Shown piece after piece: positions 53,282-63,920 of a DNA stretch of 64,000 bases (positions are counted from its first letter, which is position 1; each line of letters opens with the position of its first letter). Origin of the DNA: Lumbricus terrestris (Eukaryota; Annelida; Clitellata; Crassiclitellata; Lumbricidae); contig OX457053.1 in NCBI GenBank assembly GCA_949752735.1, positions 24,740,682-24,804,681 on the forward strand. The letters run 5' to 3'. Position numbers and translations under genes: made by a program. The notes under the pieces were generated by a model, which was not told the DNA's origin, made no database searches, and saw only the letters and a program-made list of their open reading frames with translations.

Positions 53282-53548
53282 CAGTGGCGTAGACAGGGGT
53301 TTCGGCCCTTTCGGGGGTTATTTCCCCCCCCATTGACTTAGGAAAAAGTTTTTGAAAAGGTTATTTATCCACTTAAATAAGAAAAACAAAACAATTGTTT
53401 GTAGTAACAATTGTTTTTCTTACTTTATTCCCTTTGTTACTTTATTCCCTTTTTGTTTACTGTAATAGGGCCTACTGTTGGGGTGGTGTCAGGGAGGGCA
53501 TCCGACCAGGCCTTAACCCCCAATCATAAATTCCTGGCTACGCCATTG
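53282..53548 (+). mobile_element. hAT-type MITE, CAGTGGCGTA family, 267 bp
   Basis: Ends CAGTGGCGTAGACAGGGG ... CTGGCTACGCCATTG, with an exact 8-bp duplication CCCATGAC at 53274-53281 and 53549-53556. An internal AACAATTGTTTGTAGTAACA / ATTGTTTTTCTT palindrome is shared with 45202 and 55517. Confidence 0.94.
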
Positions 53549-53776
53549 CCCATGACCCTATTTTGACCTGCTGAAATTGTATTGTTGGCTCTGCTGCTAC
53601 TCAAGTCAGACAAAAGCTAGTTTATTACAATCCTTAGTTTAACTGGATTACTATATCACTCACTGGTTCATTTATTCAGCCACCTGCACGTGACGTAGCA
53701 TGTGCATAGCATGCCTTCACCTCTATCTTGTGTATGAACAGAATTAATCTGTAACCTCTGTTTTATTTACCTTCAG

Positions 53777-53961
53777 AAATCCATACCTGCTTAAGACTGC
53801 TACCATCAGCGAGATTGAAACGCTGAACACCTTGGATGGGATATTTTCTTTCTCCGAGAGCGAGGGAGAAATGAGTGAGATTTCTGACTCATTCTGCTCC
53901 TCAAACTCCGCGAGAAGATGACCAGGAGATGCCCGAGAAATGATGCCATTCGGTTTTCAGG
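53777..53961 (+). CDS. FAM149 candidate first coding exon (mostly 5' UTR)
   Basis: Acceptor TACCTTCAG and donor TCAGG/GTGAGT. Only the ATG at 53918 (MTRRCPRNDAIRFSG) gives the phase required by the next exon. The upstream in-exon frame (SESEGEMSEISDSFCSSNSA) ends in TGA and would be UTR or another gene's end. Confidence 0.5.
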
Positions 53962-54456
53962 GTGAGTGTTAGAAACAGACTTCTTGCATTAAGATAGATT
54001 TAACAAATTTCAAACACAAAGTTACAATAAATTTCGGTATCTACTATCGTTGGAATAGTTTCCTCATGAAAATGTAAGACTCCTTTGATTATTGTAAAGT
54101 CGTATGACAATCGTGTTATCACACAGCCATGTTGGATATTGCCCTCACTGCAAAACTCGTAAGTGCATGCATGACCCTATGACATCCAGTGGCATCGCTA
54201 CGGGGTGGCAGATGGTTTGAACCACTCCCACTCTGAAAATATGACCCACACAAGTTGTTAAAATCTGAAATTCAACCTGGTTTCCACTGAAAGCGAGTAT
54301 CCATTTGAGATGTGAGTATCCCTTCGAGAAGCGAGTATCCCTTTGAACTTGTGGAAGAATAGCAATCCATTAGGCTGGCTCTAGCCTCTAAGGCAGCCAT
54401 GGGTTTAGAGTGGCAATTAGTTGTTGGCAACTTCATCATCATCATCGTCGTCGTCG

Positions 54457-54487
<31 letters not shown>

Positions 54488-57400
54488 TATTATTATAGAG
54501 CTGCACAACCCCTTCTTTCCCTTCTCATCCTCCATGGCCAATAACTCCCAATCGGATGACAATGACCCACTTAAAACTACTTTTAACTGCACAGAAGTGC
54601 TTCTACAACTGCACAAATCCATTTTGTGCTGCACATTTTGTGCAGAACTGCCCGCTAAAAACCATGGCATACATGTAGATCTCCCCAGCCTCGACTGCGG
54701 GGTCACATACGAATACAACATCCACATTGAGCCTTAATTCTTGGATTTTTCTTGTTGCTATTTAAGACACTGCCATTTCAACGATGATTAGTGTCGCCCT
54801 CCTCCTTTATCAAAGCTTGGGACTGGCACTGGCAAAGTGCAACCAGTGGCAGAGTTGAGCCTTACTCCGTTAATTGTTACATGTGTAACGACAGTGCCAT
54901 ATCAAAGCTGATTAGTGTGCTCCTCCTCCTTTATCCAGGCCTGGCACTGGCAAAGTGCAACCAGTGGCAGAGTTGAGTCTTACTTCCCATGCGAGGCTCA
55001 ATTATACAGCTTTTCTCTGCTGGTTGATGACCTTATTGTTGCCACGGTCTAAAGTCCTACCAGTTTCAGGTGTAATGACCTGTGCAGGTGTTGATAGATT
55101 TTATCTACGATCACTTGATTGATCCGATTCTGCACACCTGCAAGACTAGGTCTTCACGTGCTAAACCCGCCGCTTAATGCGCGCGTGTGTCCGAGTATGC
55201 TTAGCAAAGTGGTCTGCACTTTGATTGCAGGTCGTTTAATCTGTTTGTTTCGTGAGTCCTTTGTTGTGTTTGATGTGTGCTGATAATAATAATAATTGGT
55301 CGTCTTATAATTGATGTTGCCGCCGCCCGACAGGTTTGAGCAGGTCCCTGGCTTCAATTTAGGTCTATAGAAGGAGGAGAGGAAAGGCTAGAGTGCTCTG
55401 GAGGAGATGAAAGACTAGAGTACTCTGGAGGAGATGAAAGACTAGAGTGCTCTGGGAATAAGAAAGGAGACTGGGGAGAGAAGGAATTAAGAACAGGAGG
55501 ATGAATTCATTCACGTCAGTGGCGTAGTCGGGAATTTATGAGGGGGGGTGTTTGCCTGGCCGGATGCCCTTTCTGACACCAACCCAACAATATTACAGTA
55601 AATAAAAAGGGAATAAAGTAAAATAGGGGATAAAGTAAGAAAAACAATTGTTACAACAAGCAATTGTTTTGCTTTTTCTTATTTAAGTGGATAAATAATC
55701 TTTAAAAAAACTTTTCATAGGTCAATGGGGGTTTTAACCCCCGAAACCCCTTGTCTACGCCACTGATTCACGTTCCCTCTCCAGGTTTTAAAGTGGGGAG
55801 GGAATTCCCTCGTTTCCTTCCCGGTATTTACGGCCCTGCAGCATGCTTTAATAGTCTTTGAAATGCAATTGCGTCCAGCAATGTCGGTTTGCCTTCAACG
55901 ACCTCGTCAGTCAGCCCTGCCACAGCTGAAAAAGATGTCGTTAATACAATGAACCAGAACATTAATACATGAAATCCTCGGCTCCACTCAAAGATTTCAA
56001 CAGGGAGGAAGATGGTCTAGTTAAAGGTTATTGACTGAGTGCAGTGCGAAAGAGGGACTAATATGGAAAAAATACGAAGCCTTAACCTCCATGTTAAAAT
56101 CTTTGGCACTTAGACACCTTTTTAAAGCATTTTATCAAGATATAAATACTCGCCAGTCGCGATCAATCATTAAATTTTTGTGCGAGTCATGGTTGCTAAA
56201 TATATTAACGGAATGGACATCACAATTAAGGTGTCTTATATAACACAAAATAGGGCTTCATTTCGATGGTGGTCGTTATATTAACTTGATTTAGACTACT
56301 TTATTCATTCATTAAACTTCGAGAATTGATGTAGCGCCTCTCAAGAAATCTCCTTTGAGGCGCTCGATCCCAGCCCAGCCACAGTTGAAAAAGCGACATT
56401 TTAGCAATTTAGTGACTTGAGCCATTTGTTCGGATGCTATTTTACCAATGCCGTACTCTTGTAATGCCAGTCCCAAGCTCACTGCATGGTGGAGGATGCC
56501 GTCGCTAATCACTTTGCTTTGAAACAGGGTCATTCGAAAGAAACAGCACTACACCTCGTGCTGTGTTATGGCAATTTGAAAAAACCTTTCTTACTGACTA
56601 TATTCTTTAAATTCAAGTCCGTCGAGTTGCCGTTCGGATGCTGTCGACGTCCTTGGCTGCCACATAGTGTGATAAATTAGTAGCCTATAATGGGCATTAA
56701 TCCATGTAAGTCACTGCTCCAATTAGACACCTTTAAAACGTGTTCATTCCAGCTATACGTAGATTCGTCGTAGAGGCTCGCCATATATTGCAGTATTCTC
56801 GGAAAGTGCTGTAGGCCTAATAATGCCAAACAAATTTGTCGAGGGCAGCTGCCTCTGTTGTCACAAGGCCTCGTCAAATATGGATCCATCCATCCAGTAT
56901 AGGCCTACTCGATTGATCTGTCTGCAGGCCTAATATTGGTATTATTATTATTAATATAACAAGTAATACATGTTCAATAGTGCTGTAATATGCCAGACAA
57001 ATTTCTGTCGAGGTCAACGGCCTCTGTTGTCGTAGACCCTCGTCAAATCTGGATCCATCCATTCAATACAAGTCAATCTTGTAAATTGCTTGTGAGCATT
57101 TTGTACAATGAAAGGAAAAAGTTTTTTTTATATTTTAACAAGTATTATCGATGTCAATGATGGGTCGTGCGGCGTAGTGCCATTTCGCTAATTCATTGGA
57201 CACCTTTAAAACGTTTTTAGTCCGGACTATAATAGATGTTCGCCAATAGATTGGAACATTGCTGTACTGAGGTCACTGTAAACTGAATCGGCATGGACAT
57301 AGGACAAGATGCAATTAAACAGAAACAAGAACCCTATTTGGATCGTGGTCTTCAATCGACTTGTTCTCGATTCTGTTCACCGCTTCCCGCATTCTTGTTG

Positions 57401-60400
57401 TGCCAGTCTCAAGCATAGAGAAAGGAGGAGGGCGACGCTATTAATTTTTTGCTTTGAAGCCGCGTCGATCTAAATTTAGCAAAATTTAAATTTAATTTTT
57501 TTAAATTTAAAACTAAATTTAAACTAGATTAAAACTAAAATTAAATTAAAAGTAAATTAAAATTAAACTAAATAGCCATGTCTCCAGCTATAATTACGCT
57601 GGCTTCCTATTCGGCAGCACACTGTGTATATGATCGTCGCTGTGGTAGGCCTACATGCCGATCTTGTAACTATTTCGGTAAAGAGTGAGATAGCATACTG
57701 CATGATCTTGTGACTATTACAGTAGGCTCAGTAGCCTACTGAGTGAGTTAGCATAGGCATATAATGCACTTGTTGCTGTTTAACGACGACACTGCCATTT
57801 CAAAGATGATTAGTTTCACCCTCCTTCTTTATCCAGACTTGGGACTGGCACTGGCAGAGTTAGCGTAGGCCTACCAATTACCCATCTTGTGTGTATTTCT
57901 TTTGCGACTGTATCTCGGAACTTACAACTTTGATGCTCCGATTGCGGGGAATGCTCACCGAGGATGAGTCAGTGCTCACCGATGATGAGTCAGTGAGCAG
58001 TTTAAAGGGCTCACTCGAGTTCTCTATAATAGACAGACTGCCCACGCGATTCAACAGGTAGCCTAATTATTGCAGAAGATATTCGAGAAGATATGCGAGT
58101 CGGTCGGACAAAACGATATTTTCACATTCGGGAAGTGGACACTCAACTATTCTTTAAATAGGTGTGTCGTGGTTAATCTTTGTGTCGATACTAAACCGGT
58201 GATATAATATATTTTCGATGGAGTGCGACGTTTTTCGAGAGCGACCGTGTGCTCTCGGAACTGTTTCAAGGACCGACTGTCACCGACATGTCGAAAGCGT
58301 TGAAATTCTTCGGCTGTCATAGACGTGATAATTGTATCAATGGTCAGTTAATTGTTCACGTGAATGGACATGACTGATAGGCGATGGACTGTCGTAATTT
58401 TTAAAACTGTTTTTAAATGCACAGAATAATTGCTGTTCTCTAGGCCCTACATCTCCTTTGTCAGGCCGTGGCCGATGATGAGTCCTCAACATGTCGTCTC
58501 TATGTTTCCCTATTCTTGGTTTTCTCCTTTGCCTCTCTCTTATCCATATATTCATTTTCTTGAGGTCTTCTCGTATGTTGTCCATTCATGTTTTCTGCTG
58601 TCTTTCTCGGTTTGCTAGTTCCCTCCACAGTCCGTGCAGTGGTACTTGCAAGGGCTTGGAACTCTTAAAACTGCACAAATCCATTTAGAACCGCACATTC
58701 TGTTTAGAACCGCACATTCTGTTTAGAACTGCACATTCTGTTTAGAACTGCACATTCTGTCTAGAACTGCACATTCTGTCTAGAACTGCACATTCTGTTT
58801 AGAACTGCACATTCTGTTTAGAACGGCACATTCTGTATAGTACTGCACATTCTGTCTAGAACTGCACATTCTGTTAAGAACTGCACATTCTGTCTAGAAC
58901 TGCACATTCTGTTTAGAACGGCACATTCTGTATAGTACTGCACATTCTGTCTAGAACTGCACATTCTGTTAAGAACTGCACATTCTGTTTAGAACTTCAC
59001 ATTATGTATAGAACTGCACATTCTGTTTAGAACTGCACATTATGTATAGAACCGCACATTCTGTTAAGAACTGCACTTTATGTATAGAACCGCACTTTCT
59101 GTTTAGAACTGCACATTCTGTTTAGAACTGCACATTCTTTCTAGAAATGCACACTCTGTTTAGAACTGCACATTCTGTCTAGAACTGCACATTCTGTTTA
59201 GAACTGCACATTCTGTCTACAACTGCGCATTCTGTTAAGAACTACACATTCTGTTAAGAACTGCACATTCTGTTAAGAACTGCACATTATGTAGGCTTAT
59301 AGAACTGCACATTCTGTTTAGAACTGCACGCTAAAACGGCCATGCACCGTATGCCTACGGAGTCGTGACACATCGGTAAAGAACATCTGCTCTAAGCCAC
59401 TGGTGTTCTTCTTCTGTCTTTGTTTAGGTCGGCCGAAGAACCAAGTGACTTGAGCGACATCTTGTCGTTGACGAGCGAAGAGGAGACGCTGACGTCATGC
59501 ACTTCGTCATTGAGCGTCGTGACGTCATCCTGGGATGACACGGTTCTGGGAAATAACACGACGCGAACAAGTTCCTACTCTCTCAGGGAAGATGTTAGTC
59601 ATGTTCTGTCGTCGTAGATATTAGGAATGCATTTGACACGGTCGAAAATGCACTTCTACCCCGTAGGAAAGATTTATTGGTCAGACTCTTTGGTAGATCT
59701 TGGCAGAGCATTTGATATGGTTATAGGCCTAATGGTTGAATAAATAGGCCTATGTGCTTTTTGCACTTCTAAAGAATTCAATAATAATATTAATAATTGC
59801 ATTTCGAGGATGATGATGCCACTAACTCCAGAACAATGCAGCTTTTCGTGCAGTTTCTTTTAAAAATGGTGGAAAATTTTGTTTAATAAATGATGATAAT
59901 TGTTTTTTAAATGATAGTAATGACGACAGTTTATGTGGCGCCGTATTGCAGCCATATTGCTACAAAGACGTTATAACCCTTAGCAGACAAATAAGTATTG
60001 AAGCTTTGATTTGAAAAAGACCACCGAGTCGGCCAGTCTGGTGTCGGTTCTTTGTTAGATCTTAACAAAGCATTTGATGCAGTTGAAAATGAGATTTCTA
60101 CTCGTAGGCAAATTTGAAAATTGATACAAGCACCATCAATCTGTCGAACGTTCTCATATTATTCTGTGTTTCAATTCAACTTCTCATTAGACATCAATCA
60201 AATCAAATCAAATTTTATTGAATCGATTCAGTGTAAACATGCTATTATCACCATGGTAAGTCTTAGTACATCGAATGAACAAAATGTAGACAGGAAATAT
60301 TAGACGTAAACATTGCACATTAGATAATAGATCGGTATAGCAAGGGAATCGACTCGTGGAGAGAAGAAGCAGACGCTTATCTAGTCATCCCCACATTATT

Positions 60401-63400
60401 AGGAACAGCAATAATAACAAGAAAAGGTAGGAAGAATCGATGGCTGTGTCACAGATATTAGTGGGTAACTTAATTAGAATCTACATAGAGTCAGCTGTTT
60501 TAAGCAAATGTTTTTTAAATGCAGACTTAAAGGAATTAAGAGAATTAAGACATAGACATAGACATAGACATTGTTTATTGATCCCAATTCAATTATACAA
60601 TGTTGTACATACTTAGCTAAGTATAAACATAATCAGCAATAAGCAAATCCTCACCAAGAGTAGGCAGAGTAACAACGTAGGAGCAATAAGCATGCCAAAA
60701 GGAACAAGTCCTGCTGAGTACCGGGACATAAGAGCCATTGAGAAGTGCAATAAGACGACAATAAGATGGTCAGTAACTAGCAAAAGCCGTATGGAACATC
60801 AGAATGCATCTGATTTTACTTAGCTAAGAAACAAAAACAATTTTACTGTATTAATTAGCTAAATTGTCTTTTTTTCATTCACTTTCAGTAAATACTTAGC
60901 AAAAATTATAGCCTTTTTGAACCTCTTTGTCTTTCTACGCCGCAGAAGTTTGACCGTGAAGCTTCAAACGATGTACGTCAGATGTTTGAAATGATCGACT
61001 GCGAATTGTACGGAGACAGTTTTGTCGGATGTCCATCATTGCATCCTGGTGGTCGCATCGTCAGTCAAAGACTGAAACGAGGATTCAGAGCAGAGGATGA
61101 GGAACTGGATTGGAGCCCAAGAGGAACTGGTTCTGGTCAGCGCCAGCAGAGGGAGTGCATCGGAGAATGGAAGAACACGTTCCCTCACATGAGGTTGCGA
61201 CTGGGCTGTAGCCGAGTTAATTAGTTAATTAATTAATTCATTCGTTCATTCATTCTTTCATTCATTCATTCATTTGAATTGATTAATTCATTAAGTCACT
61301 CACTCACACAGTCACACTCACTCGTTCACTCGTTCATTCATTCATTCATTCATTCATTCACTCATTCACAAGATTTGTGTATAACGATAACAATTTCAAG
61401 GTTACTGCTCAAATGTTCTTTCAACAATATGACCGCAAGAGAATACAATTTTAAAATTATAATGGAACATATGGGAGTGGACCCTGAGGGGTAAGCACTG
61501 TAGAAGGACTCATTCCAGACCGAGGGGGCCAAGGATGAGAAGCAGGATGGGGAATTTGAGGAGGTTCAATCCGTAGTCTTTCTTTGGCCTCTTACTTAGT
61601 AAAGTCTTCTTTTCAGCTCCCTGCTCCACGTGGATTATAATCTGAGGGAAATAGGGGTTAAAGTGGATCTGCGACCTGCCTGTAACTGAATGAGGGGATT
61701 AGAGGTTAAAGTGGGTCTGTAGAATGGCTGTAACTCAAAAAGAGGAATAGGGGTTAACGTGGAGTCTGCGGCCTGCCTGTAACTTAATTAGAAGAATAGG
61801 GTGTAAAATGGCTTACCTGAATGAGTTTTGTTTGTTATCTTCAGGATCTGTGGGGTTTCTCTGACTGGTGCGAGTGACGAGGGTTTCCAGGTCTATCCAA
61901 CCATCGTCGAAGAAACAACTCCACCGAGAACCTCAACTGCGACCTCTGCAGACAGCAGACGACGAAGCAATGCGGGATTAAACGGGTGATTTGATCAATC
62001 TCTCTCTCTCTGCCTCTGTCTCTGTCTGTCTCTCTCTGTCTGTGTGTGTGTCTCTCTCTCTGTTTCTCTCTCTGTCCCTGTCTCTGTCTCTGTCTCTCTC
62101 TGTCTGTCTGTCTGTGTTGTGTGTCTGTCTCTGTCTGTCTGTCTGTCTGTCTCTCTCTGTCTCTCTATCTTTCTCCCTCTCCCTCTCTCTCTTTCTCTCT
62201 CTCTGTCTCTCTCTGCCTCTCTGTCTGTCTGTCTGTCTCTATCTCAAATTCCAGTTTTGTCGTGGATTCTATTAGTGGTGTTTTTGTTCGGTATACGTTC
62301 AAACACTGTTATGTGAATGACACATGACATAACAGCGTGGTATAACGTCATATGATAACAACATTACATGACAACTTAACAGAACAGCATGACAGCAGCA
62401 TGGCGTGAAAACATAGCATAACAGCATAGCATAGCAGGTTGGAATGGCAAAATTGCATAATGGCATAACACATATAACAACATAGCATAACAATATAACA
62501 GCATAACAGAGCATAACAATATGGTATAACACCTTAACATAACAGCATAACGTAGCAGCACGATATAATGGAATAACATATCAACATAACATGACTCGGG
62601 GGCTTAAAGGGGTTCAAAAGATGTCTGTTACAACCATGTCAGGTTAGTTTACTAGTTCCTCCATGGTCTTCCTATCTTCCTTACCCTCCATAATTCCAGG
62701 ACTCCGAGATGAAGATAGAAATAAATGTTTAAAATTTAAAAAACTTGAAAGTGGAGTTGACAGGAAGTGGAGGTCAGAATTTCAGACTGCACTGTGAATT
62801 TGTGAACTGGACAAAGTTGTGAAAATCTTTTTGACATTCCTATTATCATTTATCATTGTCAAAGTTTTTCCTGTAACTTTGTTTCTTCTGTTTAGTCTAA
62901 AGATAACCGGTCGAAACGTGGACACCATTTCCATGACCCTGTCAAACACGGAGAGGCGTCGAAGGTCATTAAGTGGCGAAGAGATTTTCGAATCCGATGG
63001 AAACCTGGAGGAGATCATAGCGATCGACTATCGAAACGTGTAAGCAATCAGTTTGATCTCGTCGATCTGATTAAGATTTCTTTGTATATTGCTTGAGAAT
63101 GACAATTATTGCTATTGTCATTGTTATTGTTTATTATTGTTATTGTCATTATTATTGTTTATTAATGTCATTGTCATTATTATCTTAGTCTGTTTTTTCA
63201 CCGTAACCATAAAGCCCATCGAAATCAATCAATTCAGATGTCTTTGTATGTTGATTGAGACTGATTGATTGATTGATTGATTTCTGTTCATTCAACCATT
63301 GTGCATTTAGCTGCATATATTGAAAACTGTGATCTTGTCATGATCGTTTTCAGGTGTTGTGTTTGACGGTGACAAGAAATTAATGATAATGCCGACTATA

Positions 63401-63434
<34 letters not shown>

Positions 63435-63444
63435 CGATGACGAT

Positions 63445-63476
<32 letters not shown>

Positions 63477-63831
63477 AAATGATGATGACGATGACGACGA
63501 CGACGGCGTCGGCGACGGCGACGACGACAACGACGATGAGAATGATGATGATGATGATGACGAAGATGATGATGATTATGATAATTATGATAATTATGAT
63601 GATGATGGTTGGTTTTGGTGGCTATGATCATGAACGAATATTATCATTGTTGTTGTTGCTGCTGCTGTTGCATGGTCATCGACCGTTGTTGTTGTTGTTG
63701 TTCATAGGGAGGAGATAGGTCAAAGGTCAGCAGGGGACGGACTTCAAAGGACGGGGTTTCCCCCCATCACTCCAATCGCCTGCGTCCGTAGCAGTCTCAT
63801 TGACTCTGTCTTCGATGTAACATGGCAGCAG
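53777..63831 (+). CDS. FAM149 family protein (DUF3719), 5' part of gene
   Basis: Exons 53777-53961 (ATG proposed at 53918), 59428-59593, 60946-61193, 61845-61985, 62896-63039 and 63708-63831 join with consistent phases (2,0,2,2,2,0). The gene runs off the right edge. FAM149A/B are poorly characterised; FAM149B1 has been tied to ciliary function in vertebrates. Diagnostic blocks in order: a Ser-rich N-terminus (EEPSDLSDILSLTSEEE), DREASNDVRQMFEMIDCELY, the DUF3719 signature RECIGEWKNTFPHMRICGVS, EGFQVYPT, EEIIAIDYRNVEE and TGFPPITPIACVRSSLIDSV-FDVTW. These follow the FAM149 order (IDELLYE ... EC-W-FPHLRILG ... EGYRLYP ... EEYLAFD ... PPIAPFYC...VFDSVW). A or B cannot be decided. The first exon is the least certain. 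Confidence 0.85.
54405..54500. repeat. (CAT/CGT)n microsatellite
   Basis: TCATCATCATCGTCGTCGTC and following CATCAT runs in FAM149 intron 1. Confidence 0.9.
54580..54680 (+). repeat. Unexpanded relative of the 19-bp satellite
   Basis: AACTGCACAAATCCATTTTG, TGCTGCACATTTTGTGCAGA then ACTGCCCGCTAAAAACCATG have the same borders as the expanded array at 58668-59345. Confidence 0.8.
54770..54985 (+). repeat. Dispersed repeat, two tandem copies
   Basis: ACTGCCATTTCAACGATGAT ... GGGACTGGCACTGGCAAAGT and GTGCAACCAGTGGCAGAGTT occurs twice, about 117 bp apart. Related to 2740-2820 and 57785-57862. Confidence 0.8.
55517..55765 (-). mobile_element. hAT-type MITE, CAGTGGCGTA family, 249 bp, reverse
   Basis: Ends CAGTGGCGTAGTCGGGAA ... 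TTGTCTACGCCACTG, with an exact 8-bp duplication ATTCACGT at 55509-55516 and 55766-55773. Confidence 0.95.
55774..56812. other. FAM149 intron 1, no feature recognised
   Basis: A GATGTAGCGCCTCTCAAG fragment at 56328 is a reversed SINE/LINE tail. Otherwise unassigned. Confidence 0.45.
56813..57062 (+). repeat. Dispersed hairpin repeat, two copies
   Basis: Copies at 56813-56888 and 56985-57062 of the core CAAATTTCTGTCGAGGTCAA ... GGATCCATCCAT, shared with 6961 and 14942. Confidence 0.8.
57063..58660. other. FAM149 intron 1, mostly unassigned
   Basis: 57470-57590 is an AAATTTAAA-rich low-complexity tract. 57785-57862 is a dispersed repeat copy. I see no exon or RNA gene. Confidence 0.45.
58668..59345. 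repeat. 19-bp satellite array (TTTAGAACTGCACATTCTG), about 35 copies
   Basis: Near-identical units run about 675 bp. Variants (TCTAGAACTG, TTAAGAACTG, TATAGAACCG) are spread in a pattern that suggests block duplication. It ends about 80 bp before the FAM149 exon at 59428. Confidence 0.95.
59428..59593 (+). CDS. FAM149 exon: Ser-rich acidic N-terminal region
   Basis: Acceptor CTTTGTTTAG, donor GAAGAT/GTTAGT. Encodes SAEEPSDLSDILSLTSEEET and onward to SSYSLRED. Confidence 0.75.
59594..60110 (+). pseudogene. LINE RT fragments, repeated KAFD block
   Basis: NAFDTVENALLPRRK (about 59630), VDLGRAFDMV (about 59690) and LLDLNKAFDAVENEISTRRQ (about 60055) are variants of the conserved RT block LLDLSKAFDTVDHxxL. 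They lie in FAM149 intron 2 and are broken by stops. Confidence 0.65.
60111..60945. other. FAM149 intron 2 remainder
   Basis: AGACATAGACATAGACAT tract at 60545-60570 followed by TTGTTTATTGATCCC, resembling the end of a reversed LINE. Nothing else named. Confidence 0.45.
60946..61193 (+). CDS. FAM149 exon: DUF3719 core
   Basis: Acceptor CTACGCCGCAG, donor ATGAG/GTTGCG. Encodes KFDREASNDVRQMFEMIDCE to ECIGEWKNTFPHM(R). Confidence 0.85.
61210..61370. repeat. (ATTC)n microsatellite
   Basis: Interrupted TTAATTAATTAATTCATTCG and CATTCATTCATTCATTC runs after the exon at 61193. Confidence 0.9.
61371..61844. other. FAM149 intron 3
   Basis: 61640-61810 shows an imperfect repeat (AGGGGTTAAAGTGGATCTGC / GCCTGCCTGTAACT) about three times, period 60 bp. 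No gene. Confidence 0.6.
61845..61985 (+). CDS. FAM149 exon following DUF3719
   Basis: Acceptor TTATCTTCAG, donor AACGG/GTGATT. Encodes (R)ICGVSLTGASDEGFQVYPT then a Thr/Ser-rich tail. Confidence 0.83.
61996..62242. repeat. (TCTG/TC)n pyrimidine microsatellite
   Basis: About 250 bp of CTCTCTCTGTCTGTCTG variants, starting 10 bp after a FAM149 donor. Confidence 0.95.
62320..62590. repeat. Degenerate tandem repeat of ATAACAGCAT-type units
   Basis: About 25 loose units of 10 bp (CATAACAGCAT, CATAACAATAT). Confidence 0.85.
62896..63039 (+). CDS. FAM149 exon
   Basis: Acceptor TTCTGTTTAG, donor AACGT/GTAAGC. Encodes LKITGRNVDTISMTLSNTER and NLEEIIAIDYRN(V). Confidence 0.83.
63090..63200. repeat. 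(TTATTG)n / ATT-rich microsatellite
   Basis: TTATTGTCATTGTTATTGTT-type runs in FAM149 intron 5. Confidence 0.8.
63398..63615. repeat. (GAT/GAC)n trinucleotide array
   Basis: GATGATGATGATGATGATG and GACGACGACGACGACGA runs over about 215 bp, producing Met/Asp or His-rich pseudo-frames. Confidence 0.95.
63708..63831 (+). CDS. FAM149 exon: PPI-P-C block
   Basis: Acceptor TGTTCATAG, donor CAGCAG/GTCTGT. Encodes EEIGQRSAGDGLQRTGFPPI and TPIACVRSSLIDSVFDVTWQ. The donor GT is the first base pair of a (TCTG)n tract. Confidence 0.8.
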
Positions 63832-63889
63832 GTCTGTCTGTCTTTCTGTCTGTCTGTCTGTCTGTCTCTCTCCCTCTCCCTCTCTCTCC

Positions 63890-63920
<31 letters not shown>

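Noticed and set aside
54399..54737. 112-codon frame with Ile/Val run
   Set aside because: Built on a (CAT)n repeat and the satellite progenitor; no family similarity.
58668..59345. Regular short repeats resembling a CRISPR array
   Set aside because: Units are contiguous 19-mers with no unique spacers, inside a eukaryotic intron.
61991..62327. Ser/Leu/Cys-rich frames of about 90 codons
   Set aside because: Pyrimidine microsatellite translation.
63359..63718. Met/Asp/Thr-rich frame and the opposite His/Arg-rich frame
   Set aside because: Trinucleotide microsatellite translation; the real exon starts at 63708.
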